In this document: positions 60,377 through 64,000 of the stretch, piece after piece
How the letters are laid out: the number at the start of each line of letters is the position of its first letter
How positions within the stretch are numbered: position 1 is the first letter of the stretch
Assembly (NCBI GenBank): GCA_005777825.1
Contig: SXLB01000073.1
Coordinates: forward strand, 1-64,000
DNA length: 64,000 nt
From: Methylotenera sp.
GTDB lineage: Bacteria > Pseudomonadota > Gammaproteobacteria > Burkholderiales > Methylophilaceae
Direction: 5' to 3'
Position numbers and translations under genes: made by a program
Notes under the pieces: generated by a model
Told to the model about the DNA's origin: nothing
What the model saw: the letters and a program-made list of their open reading frames with translations, nothing else
Databases searched by the model: none

Positions 60377-60509
60377 CACAGGGGCTAAAACTATTGCAGG
60401 TAAGGCAATAGCTTCACGCAATGCTTTTAAAGGTGGATTTAGGCAACAATTAAAAGAGCTTAGGCAATTGCTGCGTGACCAGCGCGGTGCGCTTAATGAA
60501 ATAGGATAA
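60297..60509 (+). CDS. Small basic island protein
   Basis: 70 residues, strongly basic (about 15 K/R). MAARKWTEDQRKQQSQKIRQWQPWQHSTGAKTIAGKAIASRNAFKGG has the style of small nucleic-acid-binding proteins in this type of island, and the start overlaps the previous gene's end. No enzyme motif. Function unknown. Confidence 0.7.
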   Translation: MAARKWTEDQRKQQSQKIRQWQPWQHSTGAKTIAGKAIASRNAFKGGFRQQLKELRQLLRDQRGALNEIG

Positions 60510-60616
60510 CTTGCTTTGTTAGTGGGGTGGCTGGAAAGTCTGTTGCGTTTGCACTAACAACCAATGCGAGTGCTTCATTAATTCTAAATCACTAGTTTTT
60601 AGATTTTTTAGTCGTG

Positions 60617-60622
60617 TATAAT
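60617..60622 (+). promoter_or_regulatory. Possible -10 of a thrS promoter supplied by the island
   Basis: TATAAT 203 bases before the thrS ATG, preceded by TG but without a good -35. It is on the island side of the presumed right junction. Confidence 0.35.
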
Positions 60623-60671
60623 CCCGCCTCAAGCCGTTAAATGCAATTAATTAAAAAATAGTCAAATTTTG

Positions 60672-60695
60672 TATTTGCGGTATTTTTAACGGTAT
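60672..60695 (+). repeat. Two 12-bp iterons at the right end of the island
   Basis: TATTTGCGGTAT and TTTTAACGGTAT lie head to tail with the same 12-bp period as the iterons before the integrase, sharing CGGTAT and a T-rich lead. Confidence 0.65.
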
Positions 60696-60758
60696 CTGTA
60701 TTTTTATACAATCATAATTATCAATTAAAACAATTTATTGCATTGTTAATTAGGATTA

Positions 60759-60770
60759 GCTACTGACCAG
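60759..60770 (+). other. Candidate right attachment remnant
   Basis: GCTACTG-ACCAG matches the tRNA-Val 3' end GCTACTGCCTACCAG apart from three missing bases. The match is short and imperfect, so this is only a weak candidate for attR. Confidence 0.3.
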
Positions 60771-60780
60771 ATATGCCAGC

Positions 60781-60804
60781 AAAAGCCGTTGATTAACGGC
60801 TTTT
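60781..60804 (+). terminator. Hairpin just upstream of thrS
   Basis: AAAAGCCGTT-GATT-AACGGCTTTT is a perfect 10-bp stem ending in four T, 20 bases before the thrS ATG. It may be the original tRNA-Val terminator or a control element of thrS. Confidence 0.65.
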
Positions 60805-60824
60805 CTATTTGAGATGAGGGTGTT

Positions 60825-62732
60825 ATGCCTATAATTCGTTTGCCAGATGGCTCTGAACGTAGTTTCCCAGCTGCAGTAACTGTAGCGGAGGTGGCCATGA
60901 ATATTGGTGCCGGCTTAGCCAAAGCGGCCTTGGCCGGTAAGGTTGATGGGGTGTTGGTCGACACTTCCCATCTGATCACCCAAGACGCAGACCTAGCCAT
61001 CATTACCGATAAAAGCGACGAAGGTTTAGACGTCATCCGTCATTCCACGGCACACCTTTTAGCTTATGCGGTTAAAGAGTTATTCCCCGATGCGCAAGTG
61101 ACCATAGGCCCGGTTATTGAGCACGGCTTTTTCTATGACTTTTCATACAAGCGCCCCTTTACTCCTGAAGATTTAATTGCCATAGAAAAGAAAATGCTGG
61201 AGTTGGCGAAAAAAGACGAGCCTGTCGTTCGTCAAGTTCTGCCACGTGATGAGGCTGTCGCTTATTTCAAATCCATCAACGAACTGTATAAAGCGGAAAT
61301 CATTGCCAGCATTCCGGCTGGCGAAGACGTTTCTTTGTATAGCGAAGGTAGTTTTACCGATTTGTGTCGTGGCCCGCATGTGCCTAATACGGGTAAGCTA
61401 AAAGCCTTTAAGTTGATGAAGTTGGCCGGTGCATATTGGCGCGGTGACAGCAACAACGAGATGCTGCAGCGCGTTTACGGAACAGCATGGCGCAATAAAG
61501 AAGAATTAGAAGCGCATTTGTTTCAGTTGGAAGAAGCGGAAAAGCGTGATCACAGGAAGTTGGGTAAGCAGTTGGATTATTTCCATATGCAAGACGACGC
61601 GCCCGGCATGGTGTTTTGGCATCCACGTGGTTGGAGCATTTGGCAGGAAGTGGAACAGTACATGCGTAAAATGTTCCGCGAATACAATTACCAAGAAGTG
61701 CGCACGCCCACCATCATGGATAAAACCTTATGGGAGAAATCCGGCCATTGGCAAAACTACCGCGAGGGCATGTTTGTCACGGCCTCGGAAAGCCGTGATT
61801 ACGCCGTCAAGCCGATGAACTGCCCTGGCCACGTGCAAATTTTAAATAGCAGCTTGCACAGTTACCGCGATTTGCCCTTACGCTTGGCAGAGTTTGGTTC
61901 TTGCCATCGTAATGAGCCGTCCGGATCTTTGCATGGCCTCATGCGTGTACGCGGCTTTACCCAAGACGATGCGCATATATTCTGTGCTGAAAACCAAGTT
62001 GAGGCCGAAGTGGCCGATTTCATTAAGATGCTCTACAAGGCCTACGGTGACTTTGGCTTTAGTGACGTCTTGGTTAAGCTTTCCACTCGCCCGGAAAAGC
62101 GCATAGGCAGCGATGCCGATTGGGATAAAGCCGAAACGGCTTTGGCCAATGCGCTTAAATTAAACAACTTGGATTTTGAATACCAAGCGGGTGAGGGCGC
62201 ATTTTACGGTCCTAAAATTGAATTTACCCTCAAGGATTCATTGGGCAGGTTGTGGCAGTGCGGCACCATACAGTTGGATTCCAACTTACCCGAGCGCCTT
62301 GGTGCCGAGTACGTTGCGGAGGACAACAGCCGTCAACGTCCGGTCATGTTGCACCGAGCCATAGTCGGCTCCATGGAGCGCTTTATAGGCATATTGATAG
62401 AGCATTACGCCGGCGCCATGCCACTTTGGTTAGCGCCAGTGCAGGTCATGGTGTTGAATATTTCCGAAAACCAAGCTGATTACGTGCGCCAAGTGGTTGA
62501 AAAGCTGAAGAAAAATGGCATACGTTGCGAATTTGACTTGAGAAATGAGAAGATAACCTATAAAATACGCGAACATAGTATGCAAAAAATGCCTTACTTG
62601 TTAGTAGCAGGTGAGCGTGAGATGCAAACAGGACATGTGGCCGTGCGTACCAGAAAAGGCGAAGACTTAGGTTCTATGCCGATTGAGGCGCTAATTGAGC
62701 GCTTAAAAGCAGAATTGGAAACTAAGGTTTAG
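60825..62732 (+). CDS. thrS: Threonyl-tRNA synthetase
   Basis: ThrS charges tRNA-Thr. 635 residues: TGS domain (1-60, with [10 protein letters not shown]), the editing domain with [16 protein letters not shown], and the class II catalytic core ([47 protein letters not shown], and motif 3 near [21 protein letters not shown]), then the anticodon-binding domain. A GAGGG ribosome site precedes the ATG. It leads thrS-infC-rpmI-rplT. Confidence 0.97.
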   Translation: MPIIRLPDGSERSFPAAVTVAEVAMNIGAGLAKAALAGKVDGVLVDTSHLITQDADLAIITDKSDEGLDVIRHSTAHLLAYAVKELFPDAQVTIGPVIEHGFFYDFSYKRPFTPEDLIAIEKKMLELAKKDEPVVRQVLPRDEAVAYFKSINELYKAEIIASIPAGEDVSLYSEGSFTDLCRGPHVPNTGKLKAFKLMKLAGAYWRGDSNNEMLQRVYGTAWRNKEELEAHLFQLEEAEKRDHRKLGKQLDYFHMQDDAPGMVFWHPRGWSIWQEVEQYMRKMFREYNYQEVRTPTIMDKTLWEKSGHWQNYREGMFVTASESRDYAVKPMNCPGHVQILNSSLHSYRDLPLRLAEFGSCHRNEPSGSLHGLMRVRGFTQDDAHIFCAENQVEAEVADFIKMLYKAYGDFGFSDVLVKLSTRPEKRIGSDADWDKAETALANALKLNNLDFEYQAGEGAFYGPKIEFTLKDSLGRLWQCGTIQLDSNLPERLGAEYVAEDNSRQRPVMLHRAIVGSMERFIGILIEHYAGAMPLWLAPVQVMVLNISENQADYVRQVVEKLKKNGIRCEFDLRNEKITYKIREHSMQKMPYLLVAGEREMQTGHVAVRTRKGEDLGSMPIEALIERLKAELETKV

Positions 62733-62801
62733 CTTGTTAAGTATTAGCTTTAATACTTAATCATCTGAAAATGCGCGGCTTAACTATTTGGAGAATTTGA
62801 T

Positions 62802-63326
62802 ATAGCACAGGAAAAAGAAACGCGAATTAACGGCGATATAACAGGATCGCAAGTTCGCTTGGTGGGCATAGAAGGTGAGCCTTTAGGCATCATGTCTTTA
62901 ACGGAAGCGTTTGCAAAAGCCGAAGAAGCGGACATTGATCTTGTGGAAATCGCGCCGAATGCTGAGCCGCCTGTGTGTAGGTTGATGGATTACGGTAAGT
63001 TTAAATACGCTGAAAGTAAAAAACAGCACGAAGTTAAACTTAAGCAAAAGCAAGTAAGCATAAAAGAAGTGAAGTTTCGCCCAGGAACGGATGACGGGGA
63101 TTACGCCATTAAAGTGCGCAACATCATTCGATTTATCCAAGATGGCGATAAAGCAAAAATTACATTGCGTTTTAGAGGACGGGAAATTACCCATCAAGAG
63201 TTCGGTTTGGCTCTGTTAAGACGGGTAGAGGCTGACACTAAAGACGTAGCAGTGGTGGAGCAATTTCCTAAAATGGAAGGCCGCCAAATGGTGATGGTTT
63301 TAGGCGCACCAAAAAAGAGTTCATAG
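62802..63326 (+). CDS. infC: Translation initiation factor IF-3, ATA start
   Basis: IF-3 checks start codons and keeps ribosomal subunits apart. The ORF track starts inside the protein at 62859. The frame extends upstream as [21 protein letters not shown], the expected IF-3 N-terminus, to ATA at 62802, eight bases after a GGAG ribosome site. IF-3 genes are known for non-canonical starts (AUU in E. coli), which let IF-3 limit its own synthesis; AUA here fits that logic. 174 residues, with the linker and C-terminal domain ([40 protein letters not shown]) intact. Confidence 0.95.
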   Translation: MAQEKETRINGDITGSQVRLVGIEGEPLGIMSLTEAFAKAEEADIDLVEIAPNAEPPVCRLMDYGKFKYAESKKQHEVKLKQKQVSIKEVKFRPGTDDGDYAIKVRNIIRFIQDGDKAKITLRFRGREITHQEFGLALLRRVEADTKDVAVVEQFPKMEGRQMVMVLGAPKKSS

Positions 63327-63400
63327 TTTTAGTAGGATCCCGAGTGATACGGCTTAACGGCATGCCTAAGCACTCATAACTTAAGTTCAAGGAGAACAAA

Positions 63401-63598
63401 ATGCCAAAAATGAAAACCAAGAGTGGCGCTAAAAAGCGCTTCAAATTCTTGGGTAATGGTAAAGTGAAACGTACTCACTCTCACTTACGCCATATCCTAA
63501 CCAAAAAGACCACCAAGCAAAAGCGTAAACTACGCGGCACGGCGATCATCTCAGCAACAGACGTCAAACGCGTTCGCGCAATGATGCCTACACGATAA
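63401..63598 (+). CDS. rpmI: 50S ribosomal protein L35
   Basis: 65 residues, very basic: [46 protein letters not shown] is unmistakable L35. A GGAG ribosome site precedes it. It lies between infC and rplT; in other bacteria L20 represses this operon by binding its mRNA. Confidence 0.98.
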   Translation: MPKMKTKSGAKKRFKFLGNGKVKRTHSHLRHILTKKTTKQKRKLRGTAIISATDVKRVRAMMPTR

Positions 63599-63608
63599 GG
63601 AGACCGAT

Positions 63609-63968
63609 ATGCCTAGAGTAAAACGTGGTGTCATCGCTCGCGCAAGACACAAGAAAGTATTAAAAGCCGCAAAAGGTTACCGCGGTCGTCGTAAAAACGT
63701 TTACCGCGTTGCCAAGCAAGCGGTAATGAAAGCCGGTCAATACGCATACCGTGACCGTAGACAGAAAAAACGTCAATTCCGCACCTTATGGATTGCCCGT
63801 ATTAATGCCGGTGCTCGTGAGTGTGGTTTAACTTACAGCCGCTTCATGAATGGCTTGAAAAAAGCCGCAGTGGAAGTGGATCGTAAAGTGTTGGCTGACT
63901 TAGCAGTATTCGACAAAACGGCATTTGCTCAGTTTGTTGAAATGGCTAAAAAGGCCTTGGCTGTTTAG
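63609..63968 (+). CDS. rplT: 50S ribosomal protein L20
   Basis: 119 residues, starting [58 protein letters not shown], the typical L20 N-terminus that also acts in assembly and autoregulation. An AAGGAG ribosome site precedes it. The window ends 32 bases after the stop, where pheS would be expected. Confidence 0.98.
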   Translation: MPRVKRGVIARARHKKVLKAAKGYRGRRKNVYRVAKQAVMKAGQYAYRDRRQKKRQFRTLWIARINAGARECGLTYSRFMNGLKKAAVEVDRKVLADLAVFDKTAFAQFVEMAKKALAV

Positions 63969-64000
63969 TTAGCAAACTTATTTAAAAAATAAGTAAAAAA

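Larger units (their letters stand above)
51445..60770. mobile_element. P4-integrase genomic island at tRNA-Val
   Basis: About 9.3 kb between tRNA-Val and thrS, genes that usually stand close together in betaproteobacteria. It contains a tRNA-type tyrosine integrase next to the tRNA, a large surface-protein cargo gene, an AlpA regulator, a CHC2 zinc-finger protein, a Toprim-helicase and small island-type proteins, all on the plus strand. Most of it is more AT-rich than the flanks, except the surface-protein gene. The left edge is clear. The right edge is estimated from a degenerate tRNA-end match near 60759-60770 and the iterons at 60672-60695. The replication-like genes suggest a P4-style satellite rather than a conjugative element; no transfer genes are present. 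Confidence 0.85.
60510..60824. other. Right island end and thrS leader
   Basis: No gene. From left to right: a perfect TATAAT at 60617-60622, the iterons at 60672-60695, an AT-rich stretch, a degenerate tRNA-end match near 60759-60770, then a 10-bp hairpin just before thrS. Confidence 0.6.

Noticed and set aside
63976-63994. AT-only hairpin ACTTATTT-AAA-AAATAAGT after rplT
   Set aside because: No GC pairs and no T-run on the coding strand; too weak to call a terminator, and the operon probably continues.
1-64000. CRISPR arrays, rRNA genes, toxin-antitoxin or restriction systems
   Set aside because: I looked on both strands and saw no repeat-spacer array, rRNA sequence or recognisable pair of such genes, including in the island.

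Overview
The window reads as chromosome from a betaproteobacterial methylotroph, most likely a member of the Methylophilaceae. The evidence is a complete pqqA-B-C-D-E set (cofactor synthesis for PQQ-dependent methanol dehydrogenase), a run leuC-leuD-leuB-asd-fimV-ecfT-truA-trpF-trpB-trpA-accD-folC-SPOR-cvpA-purF-metZ of the kind conserved in betaproteobacteria, a 14-gene nuoA-N operon, and a tRNA-Val / thrS-infC-rpmI-rplT neighbourhood. I could not run any search, so the taxonomic placement is inferred from gene order and protein style.

Layout. 1-216: 3' end of a LuxR-type regulator, then an AT-rich gap with a possible IS3-like end. 538-2883: dTDP-rhamnose genes rfbD, rfbA, rfbC. 3029-3875: ppnP and yajQ. 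3936-10015: leucine genes, asd and the polar hub protein FimV. 10040-20835: ecfT-like gene, truA, tryptophan genes, accD, folC, SPOR protein, cvpA, purF, metZ. 20963-27949: gyrA, serC, pheA, hisC and a DAHP synthase gene interrupted by one in-frame stop codon. 28086-31527: PQQ genes with a strong terminator between pqqA and pqqB. 31619-35078: Bcr/CflA-type exporter, the DUF883 / YqjE / YqjK envelope trio and an AI-2E-family permease. 35282-49755: complex I. 49787-51233: NUDIX hydrolase and an atypical SDR protein. 51368-51444: tRNA-Val(GAC).

A mobile island of about 9.3 kb (roughly 51445-60770) lies between tRNA-Val and thrS. It holds a P4-type integrase, a 1008-residue outer-membrane barrel plus Ig-like surface protein as cargo, an unrecognised protein, an AlpA regulator, a free-standing CHC2 zinc-finger protein, a Toprim-helicase broken by a frameshift, a TubC-like small protein and two small island proteins. 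Both ends carry 12-bp iterons of the form AATTTACGGTAT, which I read as integrase arm sites. After the island come thrS, infC (ATA start), rpmI and rplT.

The most unusual signals are: folC apparently starting at ATT with a well-placed Shine-Dalgarno sequence downstream of an intrinsic terminator; infC starting at ATA; a metZ leader that can fold into two mutually exclusive hairpins; a long nested inverted repeat before gyrA; the DAHP synthase nonsense codon; a TGTGA-N6-TCACG palindrome in front of pqqA; the shared iterons at the island ends; and a C at position 33 of the tRNA-Val anticodon loop.
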